Below, one piece after another: positions 29,847 through 39,944 of a DNA stretch of 64,000 bases. Source of the DNA: Phenylobacterium sp. SCN 70-31 (lineage in GTDB: Bacteria > Pseudomonadota > Alphaproteobacteria > Caulobacterales > Caulobacteraceae); the NCBI RefSeq assembly GCF_001724605.1, contig NZ_MEEX01000021.1, positions 18,501 to 82,500 of the forward strand. The letters run 5' to 3'. Position numbers and translations under genes: made by a program. The notes under the pieces were generated by a model. That model did not search any database. It was not told where the DNA came from and saw nothing but the letters and a program-made list of their open reading frames with translations. Numbering within the stretch: the stretch's first letter is position 1; every line of letters starts with the position of its first letter.

Positions 29847-31601
29847 TCAAGCGGTCTCGGATTCGAAGAGCTTCTTGAGTTCGCTCTTCAGGATCTTGCC
29901 GTTCGGGTTGCGCGGCAGGGTCTCGTGCCAGAACTTCACCGCGATCGGCACCTTGAAGGCTGCCAGCCGCTCGGCCACGTGGGCGCGAAGCTCGGCCTCG
30001 GTCGCCTCGGCCCCCGGCTTCAGGGTGACCACCGCGGCCGGCTCCTCGCCCAGGATGCGGTGCGGCACGCCCACGACAGCCGCGTCCATCACCGACGGGT
30101 GGTCGTAGAGGACGTTCTCGACCTCGACGCAGTAGATGTTCTCGCCGCCGCGGATCAGCATGTCCTTGGCGCGGTCGATGATGTAGCAGAAGCCCTCCTC
30201 GTCCAGCTTCGCGAGATCGCCGGTGCGCACCCAGCCGTCGACGAAGGTCTGGGCCGTCGCCTCGGGCTTGTTCCAGTAGGCGCGGGCGTTCATCGGCCCC
30301 TTCGACCACAGTTCGCCCACCTCGCCCGGCGCGAGGATCGTCACACCGTCCGCCGGATCGCGGATCTGCAGTTCGGCGACGGCGGCGGCGGGGCCGCAGC
30401 TGTCGGGCCGGTTCTGGTAGTCCTCGCCGCCGTTCGAGGTGACCGTGGCGCAGGTCTCGGTCATGCCCCACCCCTGCCCCGGCTGGGACTTGGGGAACAC
30501 CTCCTTGAGGCGACGAACCAGTTCGGGCGCCGAGGGGGCGCCGCCGTACGAAACGCTCTCCAGCGACGACAGGTCGTAGTTGTCGCGCGCCGGATGCTCC
30601 AGGAGCTGCCAGGCGATGGTGGGCACGCCGCCGGCCAGGGTGACCTTCTCGCGTTCGATCAGTTCAAACGCGCGGATCGGCTCCCACTTGTACATCAGGA
30701 CCAGCTTGCCGCCGCTGAACAGCGTGGGGTTCAGCACCGCGAAGCAGCCCGTGACGTGGAAGAACGGCACCGACAGCAGGGCCGACCGTTGCGGCGCGTC
30801 GGGATCCGGCTGGGGCGGCATTTCGCCCTTGCGCAGGAACACCCGGGCGCCGGCCGCCCCGGCGGTGATGATGTTGGTGTTGATGGCGCGGTTGGTGGCC
30901 AGCGCCCCCTTCGGCCGTCCCGTCGTGCCCGAGGTATAGAAGATGGTGGCGTCGTCGTCGGCCCCGACGTCCGCCGTCGGCAGAGCCGCGTCGGGCAGGC
31001 CCGCCCAGTCGTTCGCGCCGCCCAGGACGCTCTCCAGCTTGACGACATAGGGATGGGCGATCTCGTCCGGCTCGCGGCTCACATAGACCCGCTTGAGGTC
31101 GGGGCAGTTGGCGAAATGCTCGTTGAGACGCTCGTAGCGCTCGGCGTCCATCACCGCGACCTTGGCGCCCGAGTCGGTCAGGCCGTACTCCAGCTCCGGA
31201 CCGGTCCACCACGCGTTCAGCGGCGTGACGATCGCCCCGAGCGACGCCGCCGCATAGAAGGCCACGACCCATTCGGGCACGTTGCGCATGATGACGGCGA
31301 CCCGATCCCCCTTGCCCACGCCCTGCCCGGCCAGTTCGGCGGCGAAGGCGGCGACGGCGCGGTGGAAGGCGTCGAACGTGACCCGCTCGTCCTCGTAGAC
31401 CAGGAAGACCTTGTCGCCGAAGCCCTTCGCCAGTTCGACCACCGCGCGCAATGTCGGCGGCTGATTCTTCCAGACCTTGACGGTGACGCCCCGGATCGTC
31501 TCCTCGGCGACTTCGGTCGGCAGCCCCGGTTGCCCCAAAAGGGCGTGGGCCTGCTGAATGGTCATGGCGGGCCAGCCGGACGGCAACGCGGCCTCGGTCA
31601 T
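29847..31601 (-). CDS. Class I acyl-CoA/AMP-forming ligase
   Basis: FYTSGTTGRPKGA, YGGAPSAPELV, GWVRTGDLAKLDEEG motifs; likely start MTEAALPSGW. Confidence 0.9.
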   Translation of the reverse strand: MTEAALPSGWPAMTIQQAHALLGQPGLPTEVAEETIRGVTVKVWKNQPPTLRAVVELAKGFGDKVFLVYEDERVTFDAFHRAVAAFAAELAGQGVGKGDRVAVIMRNVPEWVVAFYAAASLGAIVTPLNAWWTGPELEYGLTDSGAKVAVMDAERYERLNEHFANCPDLKRVYVSREPDEIAHPYVVKLESVLGGANDWAGLPDAALPTADVGADDDATIFYTSGTTGRPKGALATNRAINTNIITAGAAGARVFLRKGEMPPQPDPDAPQRSALLSVPFFHVTGCFAVLNPTLFSGGKLVLMYKWEPIRAFELIEREKVTLAGGVPTIAWQLLEHPARDNYDLSSLESVSYGGAPSAPELVRRLKEVFPKSQPGQGWGMTETCATVTSNGGEDYQNRPDSCGPAAAVAELQIRDPADGVTILAPGEVGELWSKGPMNARAYWNKPEATAQTFVDGWVRTGDLAKLDEEGFCYIIDRAKDMLIRGGENIYCVEVENVLYDHPSVMDAAVVGVPHRILGEEPAAVVTLKPGAEATEAELRAHVAERLAAFKVPIAVKFWHETLPRNPNGKILKSELKKLFESETA

Positions 31602-31837
31602 ATGAGCGTATCTCCCGAACACGCGCCCGGAGTGATCCCGGACGTCACGTAAGGTGATCAAGCATAACCCAGCGTCAGTGGCAAACCGCGGACGGCGTTC
31701 GGCGAAGCGCGCCGCGTCTCCGTCGGCGGCCCTTTCTCGCGTCCCCAAGCCGCACCAGCACCCCCAAGTGGGGGATCAAACCGGGCCGACGACAATCTAG
31801 ACCGACTCAGATCTTCAAAAGCGCGGCAAGTTTCGGA

Positions 31838-32659
31838 GTGGTGGGAATGCGGACGTTCAACGCTTTCATGTGCGGGCTGGCGGGAGCCTGCGCGATCGGC
31901 CTGGGCGCCGGGTTCGGAAACGCCGCGCACGCAGGCGTCCTGGTGGCGTCCGGCGACGAATGGACGCTGAGCGACTACGCCTACGACGCCGTCTACAAGG
32001 CGGGCACCGAGGCGTTCGTGAAAGATCTGGTCACGACCTTCGGCGGCTCGAACTACCTGCTGCTGACCGGGAACGGCAACGTGCCCCTGGGACAGCTCGG
32101 CCAGCTCACCGCGCAACTCACCGGCCTGGGCAAGACGGTGGCGACCTCGGCGACCTTCGACCTGGCCACCGCCAGCGCCTACGACGCGGTCTTCCACTTC
32201 GGACAGGGCTTCAGCGCGCCGCAGTTCGCCGCGCTCGGCGCTTACATGGACGGCGGCGGCAACGCCTACGTCAGCCTGGGCTCGGGCTGGTACGGCACCG
32301 CGGCCGGCGAGGCCGCGGCGTGGAACCCCTTCTTTGCCGACTACGGCCTGGTCGCCGGCGGGACCTGGTTCTCCGCGCCGGGCTTCGTCAACGTGACGGT
32401 CACCTCGGGCCCGCCGGGGGCCACGAACCTCATCTGGGGATACGGCCAGTCGATCGACAGGCTGCCCGACGGTCCCGGCGTGTCATACCTGCGCGGCAGC
32501 TTCGCCGGCGGCCCGACCGACATCGGCCTGGTCGGTTCGAGCCAGGCGCTGGGCGTCGTGGCGGGCGTGCCGGAACCCGCCACATGGGCGCTCCTGATCA
32601 TGGGCTTCGGCGCGGCGGGCGCCATGCTTCGGCGGCGTGACCGCGTGGCGTTCGGCTGA
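31838..32659 (+). CDS. PEPxxWA-CTERM sorting-domain protein
   Basis: C-terminal VPEPATWALLIMGFGAAGAMLRRR. Confidence 0.85.
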   Translation: MVGMRTFNAFMCGLAGACAIGLGAGFGNAAHAGVLVASGDEWTLSDYAYDAVYKAGTEAFVKDLVTTFGGSNYLLLTGNGNVPLGQLGQLTAQLTGLGKTVATSATFDLATASAYDAVFHFGQGFSAPQFAALGAYMDGGGNAYVSLGSGWYGTAAGEAAAWNPFFADYGLVAGGTWFSAPGFVNVTVTSGPPGATNLIWGYGQSIDRLPDGPGVSYLRGSFAGGPTDIGLVGSSQALGVVAGVPEPATWALLIMGFGAAGAMLRRRDRVAFG

Positions 32660-32689
32660 CGATGGCCGGGCGCGTGGCTTAGGCCCGGC

Positions 32690-32731
32690 GCGCTCGGCCA
32701 GACGCGCTCGGCCAGACGCGCTCGGCCAGAC
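32690..32731. repeat. Three tandem copies of a 14-bp unit GCGCTCGGCCAGAC
   Basis: Exact copies at 32690-32703, 32704-32717, 32718-32731. Confidence 0.9.
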
Positions 32732-32733
32732 GC

Positions 32734-34170
32734 TCAGTTCCGTCCGCGGACCCGCAGGAGGGCCTGCTCGAGCACAATGTCCGCCGCGGTCGCGATCGGC
32801 TCGCGCGCCAGCGTATGGTCGGGCGTCACGCCCTGGAGCCGCTCGTCCCCGTCCGGACGCACGATCCGGCTCTTCGGATAGGTGACGACGACGCCCGAAG
32901 GCAGCGTGAACGACAGTATGGACGCATAGGTCGTGGGGACGTCGGCGGTCTCCTCGCCCATGATCTCCCCGAAGCCGTAGTCCTGGATCAGCGCGGCGAC
33001 CGAGGCGGCGTTCGAGTAGCTGTGGCGGTTCACCAGGACATGGACCTTGCCCTCGAACCTCGGCGCCGGGCGGGGCGGATTGAGCGGCAGGTCGAAATCG
33101 TAGCGGGCGCCGTCCGGCTGCGCCGCCTCGGCGCGGGCCAGGGCCGACAGCGTCGAATCGTCGCCGCCGCCGCCGTCCGCCAGCCTCTGGCGGTACCAGG
33201 CCTTGGCCTGGGGACTGGCCCTGAGGCGGAAACTGGCGGCGAAGCGGAACGGCCGGTCCGCGAACCAGGCCACCATGGGATCGCTGAAGCCGTTGTCGCC
33301 CCCAGGGTTGTTCCGCAGGTCGAGGATCAGGTCCGTCGCGCCGGAGTCGAGGAGACGACCGAAACTCTCGTCGACGAACCGGTGGAAGCCGTCCGGCGCC
33401 TCGCCCGGCGTCTGACCGAAGGGGCCGGGCCGCAGATAGCCGACGCGATCGTCCAGCATCCGGAACTCGCGCGAATTGAAATCGACCGCCAGACGCGGCG
33501 CGCGCGCCGCCAGGGCGCGGCGCTCGGCCGCGGTGACCGCGCGAACCTGCGCGCGGACCAGCCGGCCCTCCGGATCCCGCCCCGTCACCTCGGCCTGGTC
33601 CACCTCCCCCAACAGGAGCCAGAGCGTCGGCGCAAACGCCTGCTCCAGAAGGGCGTGGGTCATGTAGGGCCGCTCGGCGGAGATCAGCACGCCGGCCCGC
33701 TCCATCCAGACCTCGATCGGCTCGCCGTTCAATGTCAGCAGCTCGAAACCGGGAGCCAGGCGCCCCTCGGCGTCGGCGTAGGCGGTGAGCCGCACCCTCC
33801 CCTCGTCCACGCGGATCAAGAGCGGCAGGAACCAGCCGCCCTCCCCCAGCCGCCGTACGAACGCCGTCATGGGGGCATCGATGCGCGCATGGCCCACCCG
33901 CCCGAAGGCCGTGAAGCGCTGAAGCAGGATCGCGGCCTCCAGCCGGTCCATCGGCTTCGTCGTCCGCTCGGAGAGCACCTTATGGAACTGGTCGTACTCC
34001 GCGCGGGTGCGATGGGCGAAGAGATCGTAGTGCGCCGCCTGGAGACCGAGGTAGAGGGCGTCCAGATCCGCCTGGACAGCGCGGGGCTGGAGGGCCGGTT
34101 CGGCGCCGAAGACGCCGGTCGGAGCGATGCCGACGGCGCACGCGAGCACAAGGCCGATGAGCTGTTTCAT
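32734..34170 (-). CDS. S41-family peptidase
   Basis: ATDLILDLRNNPGGDN and VLVNRHSYSNAASVAALIQDYGFG. Confidence 0.85.
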   Translation of the reverse strand: MKQLIGLVLACAVGIAPTGVFGAEPALQPRAVQADLDALYLGLQAAHYDLFAHRTRAEYDQFHKVLSERTTKPMDRLEAAILLQRFTAFGRVGHARIDAPMTAFVRRLGEGGWFLPLLIRVDEGRVRLTAYADAEGRLAPGFELLTLNGEPIEVWMERAGVLISAERPYMTHALLEQAFAPTLWLLLGEVDQAEVTGRDPEGRLVRAQVRAVTAAERRALAARAPRLAVDFNSREFRMLDDRVGYLRPGPFGQTPGEAPDGFHRFVDESFGRLLDSGATDLILDLRNNPGGDNGFSDPMVAWFADRPFRFAASFRLRASPQAKAWYRQRLADGGGGDDSTLSALARAEAAQPDGARYDFDLPLNPPRPAPRFEGKVHVLVNRHSYSNAASVAALIQDYGFGEIMGEETADVPTTYASILSFTLPSGVVVTYPKSRIVRPDGDERLQGVTPDHTLAREPIATAADIVLEQALLRVRGRN

Positions 34171-34322
34171 GCATCTCCCGCAATCCGAAGCGTCGAGGCT
34201 AGCGCAGCAGCAGCGGCGTGCGAAGAGCGCGCGACCGCACTGCGGGAGGAAGAAAATTCACTGCGACTTGCGTCCGGCCCCGGCAAGATGAACCCTGCTT
34301 CTCCACCACAGGCGAGGCGGAG

Positions 34323-34865
34323 ATGCAGAAGGCTGCACGGACCAAGGCGCTCTACGCCGGATCGTTCGATCCGGTCACGCGTGGTCACCTGGACATCGTG
34401 CGCAAGGCGTTGGCCACATTCGACGCCGTCCACGTGGCGGTGGGTACGAACGTCCGCAAGCAACGCGCCTTTGGCGTCGAGGAGAGCCTCCGGCTGATTC
34501 GGAGTTCGGTGATCGAGCTCTGGCCGGAGGCGGCGGCCGCCGACGACGTCCCCCTTTTCGACGGGGCGCTGGAGATCGGCGAGTACGCCAACCAGAGTCT
34601 GATCAAATATGCGCGGGCGATCGGGGCGACGCACATCGTGCGCGGACTGCGTGAAGCCACCAACTTCAACGAGGAGTTCAACCTGCACGGCCTGGCCGAG
34701 CGGATCGACCCTACGATCCCCATGGTCCACTTCATCTGCGACACCCAGTTCCTCCACGTCTCGTCCAGCACGGCCAAGGAACTGGACGCCGTGGGCGAGG
34801 ATATCGGCTGGCTGGTCCTACCCTCGGTGGAAGCGGCGTTTCGCGCACGACGAGATCGGCCGTGA
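34323..34865 (+). CDS. Pantetheine-phosphate adenylyltransferase-like (CoaD family)
   Basis: YAGSFDPVTRGHLDIVRKAL, IVRGLREATNFNEEF, HVSSSTAKEL. Confidence 0.75.
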   Translation: MQKAARTKALYAGSFDPVTRGHLDIVRKALATFDAVHVAVGTNVRKQRAFGVEESLRLIRSSVIELWPEAAAADDVPLFDGALEIGEYANQSLIKYARAIGATHIVRGLREATNFNEEFNLHGLAERIDPTIPMVHFICDTQFLHVSSSTAKELDAVGEDIGWLVLPSVEAAFRARRDRP

Positions 34866-35728
34866 GCCGCGGACCGTTGGACCGCGACCCGGGGCGGCAG
34901 GTTTGCGTGAGGGCTCGGCCGGCCCGGCGGGTTCCGACGGGAGATGACGGAAAGGCGGCGACGGGTCCGCAGATCCTCGGCCCGTTCGCACGCGTGGCGG
35001 GGCTGGTCGCAAGCCTGGCTATCGCATGTGGCCCCGTCCCGGCGCAGGCCATCGGATCCCAGACCTGCGCCTTCCCCACGTCACCCTCCGTGCTGATGGC
35101 CGAGGGAGAGCCGCATGCGGCGGGATCGAAGCTGCTGCAGATGTGGGAATTCGATGATGCGCCGGTGTTCGCCTCCGAAGCCGAGCCCGCAGGCTACGAG
35201 GCTTTCCGCCGGCGGGCCGCGGCGGCCGTGGGCGACACCGATCCCCTACGCCCGCTGCGGGCGAACCCCGGCCGCAACAACGACCTCGTGGCGCGGCATG
35301 CCGGCGCCTGGGTGCGGCCGGCCACCTGCCTTCAGAAGTTGCTGCAAAAGGCCCAGGACGACCGGATCGACACCTTCGCGTCGCCGACCGAGTTCATGGC
35401 CTTCGTGTTGCGCAGCCCGGACGGGGCGCGGCTGCGGGTCTATTTCTACACCGCGAATTTCGACGGGATCGGGCGTGTCGGCCCGGCGGCCGAACCGGCG
35501 GCGCGTGACCACGCGGCGGGCTGGACCGTCCTGGCCGGTGTCCACAACCACAATTTCCATCCGCACGACCCGACCCTGAACGGCGCGGTGGGACCCAGCC
35601 TGCCCGACGCCCAGTTCAATCTGCGCTTTCACGCACAGACGGGGATGGCCGAAGCCTGGATCACGAACGGCCTGCATACCGCGCAGATCCCGGCCGCCGC
35701 CTTCCCGCTGTTCGAACAGACGCCGTAA
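34862..35728 (+). CDS. Putative secreted protein with JAMM-like motif
   Basis: GTG start overlapping the upstream stop; hydrophobic segment; PTEFMAFVL...GVHNHNFH...SLPD. Exact start uncertain. Confidence 0.55.
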   Translation: MSRGPLDRDPGRQVCVRARPARRVPTGDDGKAATGPQILGPFARVAGLVASLAIACGPVPAQAIGSQTCAFPTSPSVLMAEGEPHAAGSKLLQMWEFDDAPVFASEAEPAGYEAFRRRAAAAVGDTDPLRPLRANPGRNNDLVARHAGAWVRPATCLQKLLQKAQDDRIDTFASPTEFMAFVLRSPDGARLRVYFYTANFDGIGRVGPAAEPAARDHAAGWTVLAGVHNHNFHPHDPTLNGAVGPSLPDAQFNLRFHAQTGMAEAWITNGLHTAQIPAAAFPLFEQTP

Positions 35729-35772
35729 CGGGGCCGAACGCCTGCGACGGCCCCGTCCAGGGGCCCATCCTG

Positions 35773-36048
35773 TCAGTTCACCCGCCCCTCGTTCGACCCC
35801 TCTGCGAGGTCGGGATCGTCGCCCTCGACCAGCGCCGTGATGAGGGAGAGTTCGTGGCGCAGGTGGTCCCAGGTCGCATTGCTTCCACTGGCCATCTCGC
35901 GACTCTCGCTCAGGATTCCGGCGAATACGGCCCGCAGGTCCTCCAGCAGATGCTCGTCGCGAAGCGCCAGCAGGACCGTGAGGCCCTTCAGCAGCTTGTC
36001 GTTGGCGTGAACCATCGCCGCGAGACGCTCCGTGTCGGTCTGAGCCAT
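35773..36048 (-). CDS. Small hypothetical protein
   Basis: 91-aa ORF with normal composition. Confidence 0.45.
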   Translation of the reverse strand: MAQTDTERLAAMVHANDKLLKGLTVLLALRDEHLLEDLRAVFAGILSESREMASGSNATWDHLRHELSLITALVEGDDPDLAEGSNEGRVN

Positions 36049-36129
36049 GGATTGGATGTCCTTCCGTGGGTGGCCGACATAACGCCGGCGCCCAGCGGTC
36101 GTTGCAACGACGTCGCGGCGTTCACCCGT

Positions 36130-36522
36130 TCAGCAACGGCGTTGCTTCGTCGCGTTGAACGCCGCGGCGGCCTGGATCAGGGACTGGAAGGCCCCGGCAT
36201 CGAGGAGATCGCCTTCGCGCAGGTCGATGGCGCGGCGCACCTTCCCCTCCAAACTCGCGTTGAACAGGCCCGAGGGATCGGGCAGCGCCGCGCCCTGCGC
36301 GAAGGTGAGCTTCACCACCGCCTTGTAGGTCTCTCCCGTGCAGAGGATCCCGCCGCAGGACCAGACCGGCACGCCTCGCCACTTCCATTCCTCGACCACG
36401 TCCGGGACGGCCTCGTGGATCAGGGCGCGGACGCGGGCCAGGGTTTCGCCGCGCCAGTCGGCGAGCGCAGTGATGCGGGCGTCGATGAGCGTCGCGGGGG
36501 CGTCGGGTTCGGAGGCGGCCAT
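36130..36522 (-). CDS. DUF1801-like protein
   Basis: VVEEWKWRGVPVWSCGGILCTGETYKAVVKLTF. Confidence 0.7.
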   Translation of the reverse strand: MAASEPDAPATLIDARITALADWRGETLARVRALIHEAVPDVVEEWKWRGVPVWSCGGILCTGETYKAVVKLTFAQGAALPDPSGLFNASLEGKVRRAIDLREGDLLDAGAFQSLIQAAAAFNATKQRRC

Positions 36523-36525
36523 GCG

Positions 36526-36972
36526 TCACATCTTCTCGCCGGGCAGCCGACAGGCCTGCCGCACCCAGTCGGCCACCTGGGCCTCGTCGAAGCCCCCGTC
36601 GTGGATGTGGAGATAGCGGGTGTCCTGGCTCTTGGAGGCGACCGGGGGCATGGGCGTCAGCGACCGGCCGCGGAAGAAGGCCACCTTCACGTACTTCGCG
36701 AAGACGTGAAAGCTCAGGAACCAGACGTCCTTCTCCAGGCCGTAGAGAGGCGAGTTCCATTTCACCGCCTTGCACACGCCGGGAACCTCGGCGGTGATGA
36801 GGCGATCGAGACGGCGACCGACGTCGCGCGTCCAGTCGGGCATGGCGTCGATGTAGGCCTGGACCGACGCGTCGCCGTAGCCCTTGGCGATCTGGGGATT
36901 GCCGCCGGAGAGCCGCCTGGGAGCGTCAGGCTTTCGGGCGTCGGACTTGGGCGCGTCGGACTTGGGGGCCAT
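36526..36972 (-). CDS. DUF1801-like protein (second copy)
   Basis: CKAVKWNSPLYGLEKDVWFLSFHVFAKYVKVAFF. Confidence 0.75.
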   Translation of the reverse strand: MAPKSDAPKSDARKPDAPRRLSGGNPQIAKGYGDASVQAYIDAMPDWTRDVGRRLDRLITAEVPGVCKAVKWNSPLYGLEKDVWFLSFHVFAKYVKVAFFRGRSLTPMPPVASKSQDTRYLHIHDGGFDEAQVADWVRQACRLPGEKM

Positions 36973-37085
36973 GCGGCACAGTGGCCGCGATGGGGCGTGG
37001 CCGCAACCTGAGCCGGAAGCCCCGCCGCCTGCTCTTCGCCTCGGTTCCAGGCCCGCCGCCCTCCCCCATCGCTGGTGAAATGCTG

Positions 37086-39749
37086 TCAGACGCCCTCGAG
37101 GCGCGAGAGCGCCGCCTGGAGCTTGTCGCGGGCGGCCTGGGCGTCGGCGAGGCGATCGCGGTTCTCCTCGACCACCTCCTCGGGCGCGCGGGCGACGAAG
37201 TCGGGATTGGCCAGCTTCTTCGCGGTGCGGTCGATATCGGCGGCGAGGTTGGCGACCTCCTTGCCCAGGCGTGCGCGTTCCGCGGCGATGTCGATGAATT
37301 CGGCCACCGGCAGGGCCAGAGTCGCGCCCGCCACCACGTAGGGGATCGCACCGGCCGGAGCCGCATCCACGACACGAACCTCCGAGACCCGCAGCAGGCG
37401 ACCGATCAGGGCGGCGCTGCGCTCAAGCACCGCCTGCTGCGCGCCGGAGGCCTCGACCACGAGCAGCGGCGGCTGAGCGGAGGGCGGCACGTTCAAGCCC
37501 TGGCGCACCGAGCGGCCCTCGGTGATGGTCTCGATGATGAGGCCGATCTCGGCGTCGGCAGCCGGATCGACCAGATTTTCCGGAAGGTCGGGCCAGGGCG
37601 CGGTCATGAGGAAGCCGCCGTGCTTGCGCGCGGCGCCCAGGTCGGCGGTCTGCTCCCACAGCTCTTCGGTGATGAAGGGCATGACCGGGTGAAGCAGGGT
37701 CAGGATCACGTCCAGAACCCAGGCGGCCGTGGCCTGGGTCTCGGCCTTCGCAGCCGCGTCGTCGCCGGTGAGCAGGGGCTTGGCCAACTCCACATACCAG
37801 TCGCAGAACTGGTTCCAGATGAAGCGGTAGAGCCCGTTCGCCGCCTCGTCGAAGCCGCAGCCGGCCAACGCAGTGGTGACGGCGGCGGCCGTGCGCTGCG
37901 TCTCGCCCACGATCCAGCGGTTGAGCGGCGCGGTGACGGCCGCAGGGTCGAAGCCCTCGGCGCGGGCGCAGCCGTTCATCTGGCAGAAGCGCGTGGCGTT
38001 CCAAAGCTTGGTGCCGAAGTTGCGGTACCCCTCGATCCTGGGCTTGGACAGCTTGATGTCGCGCGCCTGGCCCGACATCGCGGTGAGCGTGAAGCGCAGG
38101 GCGTCGGCGCCGAACTCGTCCACGAGGTCCAGCGGGTCCATGACGTTGCCCTTGGACTTGGACATCTTGGCGCCCGTGGCGTCCCGGACCAGGGCGTTGA
38201 TGAACACCCGCTTGAACGGGACCTCGCCGGTGAAGTGGATGCCCTGCATCATCATCCGGGCGACCCAGAAGAAGATGATGTCGAAGCCCGTGATCAGGGT
38301 ATGGGTCGGGTAGAACCGCGCCAGGTCCGCCGTCTTTTCCGGCCAGCCCATGGTGGAGAACGGCCACAGGCCCGACGAGAACCAGGTGTCGAGGACGTCC
38401 TCGTCCTGCTTCAGCGGCGTCGGCCGGCCATAGTGTTCTTCGGCCTTCTTCAGCGCCTCGGCCTCGGTCTCCTCGACGAAGGCCTTACCATCCGGACCAT
38501 ACCACGCGGGGATTCGGTGACCCCACCAGAGCTGGCGGCTGACGCACCAGGGCTGGATGTTCCGCATCCATTCGAAATAGGTCTTCTCCCAATGCTTGGG
38601 CACGAAGACGGTGTCGCCCGCTTCCACCGCCTTGATGGCGGGCTTGGCCAGGACGTCGGCGGCGACGTACCACTGGTCGGTCAGATAGGGTTCGACCACC
38701 ACGCCCGAACGGTCGCCATGCGGCACGGTATGCTTCGTCTTCTCGATCCCTCGCAGCAGGCCCAGGGCCTCGAACTGCTCGATCACCTTCTTGCGGGCCA
38801 CGAACCGGTCCAGGCCGCGATATTCCGGCGGGGCGTTGTCGTTGATCTTCGCGAAGTCGTCGAAGAGGTTGATCATCGGCAGGTTGTGACGCTTGCCGAC
38901 GGCGAAATCGTTGAAGTCGTGGGCCGGCGTGATCTTCACCGCGCCCGAACCCTTTTCCGGATCGGGATACTCATCGGCGATGATCGGGATCGGCCGGTTC
39001 ACGATCGGCAGGCGCACGGCCTTGCCGACCAGGGCCTTGTAGCGTTCGTCGGACGGATGGACCGCCACGGCGGTGTCGCCCAGCATCGTTTCGGGCCGGG
39101 TGGTGGCCACCACGATCTCGCCCGAGCCGTCCTCGAGCGGATAGGCGAAGTGCCAGTAGTGGCCGTCCACCTCGCGCGCCTCGACCTCAAGGTCCGAGAT
39201 GGCGGTCTGGAAGTGGGGGTCCCAGTTCACCAGCCGCTTGTCGCGGTAGATCAGCTTCTCCTTGTGGAGCTGGACGAACACTTTGCGGACGGCGGCGCTA
39301 AGGCCCTCGTCCAGGGTGAAGCGCTCACGGCTCCAGTCGCACGAAGCCCCAAGGCGGCGGAGCTGGTTGACGATGGTCCCGCCGGACTCGGCCTTCCATT
39401 CCCAGACCTTGGCCACGAACTCGTCGCGGCCCATGTCGCGGCGGCTGCGGTTGCCCCGTTCGGCGAGTTGGCGCTCGACCACCATCTGGGTGGCGATGCC
39501 GGCGTGGTCGGTGCCGGGCAGCCAGAGCGCGGCCTTGCCCCGCATGCGCTCGAAGCGGATCAGCACATCCTGCAAGGTGTTGTTCAGCGCATGCCCGATG
39601 TGCAGCGAGCCCGTCACGTTCGGCGGCGGAATGACAATGGAGAACGGCTCGGCGGCCGGGTCGTCGGTGGGCGAAAACGCACCCGAGTTTTCCCACGCGG
39701 CGTAGAGGCGCGGTTCGGCGGACTTGGGGTCGAAGGTCTTGTCGAGCAT
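37086..39749 (-). CDS. valS: Valyl-tRNA synthetase
   Basis: [21 protein letters not shown] and [17 protein letters not shown]; likely start [16 protein letters not shown]. Confidence 0.96.
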   Translation of the reverse strand: MLDKTFDPKSAEPRLYAAWENSGAFSPTDDPAAEPFSIVIPPPNVTGSLHIGHALNNTLQDVLIRFERMRGKAALWLPGTDHAGIATQMVVERQLAERGNRSRRDMGRDEFVAKVWEWKAESGGTIVNQLRRLGASCDWSRERFTLDEGLSAAVRKVFVQLHKEKLIYRDKRLVNWDPHFQTAISDLEVEAREVDGHYWHFAYPLEDGSGEIVVATTRPETMLGDTAVAVHPSDERYKALVGKAVRLPIVNRPIPIIADEYPDPEKGSGAVKITPAHDFNDFAVGKRHNLPMINLFDDFAKINDNAPPEYRGLDRFVARKKVIEQFEALGLLRGIEKTKHTVPHGDRSGVVVEPYLTDQWYVAADVLAKPAIKAVEAGDTVFVPKHWEKTYFEWMRNIQPWCVSRQLWWGHRIPAWYGPDGKAFVEETEAEALKKAEEHYGRPTPLKQDEDVLDTWFSSGLWPFSTMGWPEKTADLARFYPTHTLITGFDIIFFWVARMMMQGIHFTGEVPFKRVFINALVRDATGAKMSKSKGNVMDPLDLVDEFGADALRFTLTAMSGQARDIKLSKPRIEGYRNFGTKLWNATRFCQMNGCARAEGFDPAAVTAPLNRWIVGETQRTAAAVTTALAGCGFDEAANGLYRFIWNQFCDWYVELAKPLLTGDDAAAKAETQATAAWVLDVILTLLHPVMPFITEELWEQTADLGAARKHGGFLMTAPWPDLPENLVDPAADAEIGLIIETITEGRSVRQGLNVPPSAQPPLLVVEASGAQQAVLERSAALIGRLLRVSEVRVVDAAPAGAIPYVVAGATLALPVAEFIDIAAERARLGKEVANLAADIDRTAKKLANPDFVARAPEEVVEENRDRLADAQAARDKLQAALSRLEGV

Positions 39750-39788
39750 GGCGGAGGTCTTCTGAACGAGCCGCGGCAGTACCGCAAT

Positions 39789-39827
39789 TCCTCCCCGTCG
39801 CGGGAGGTGGCGCGAAGCGCCGTAGGG
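39789..39827. repeat. REP-like palindromic element upstream of valS
   Basis: CTCCCCGtCGCGGGAG followed by GGCGCgaaGCGCC. Confidence 0.5.
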
Positions 39828-39944
39828 ACTTCCACTCAATAGGCGCCGCGGGCGCGTTTTGCCCAGCGCCACGGCGGACGATCATATCGCCCGAGCGGAA
39901 GGTTCCTTGGTCAGCTTCCCCTGGAAGGGAGCAACAGGGTCGTC

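Noticed and set aside
36981-39842. 953-aa + strand ORF
   Set aside because: Antisense to valS; shadow ORF from GC-biased third positions
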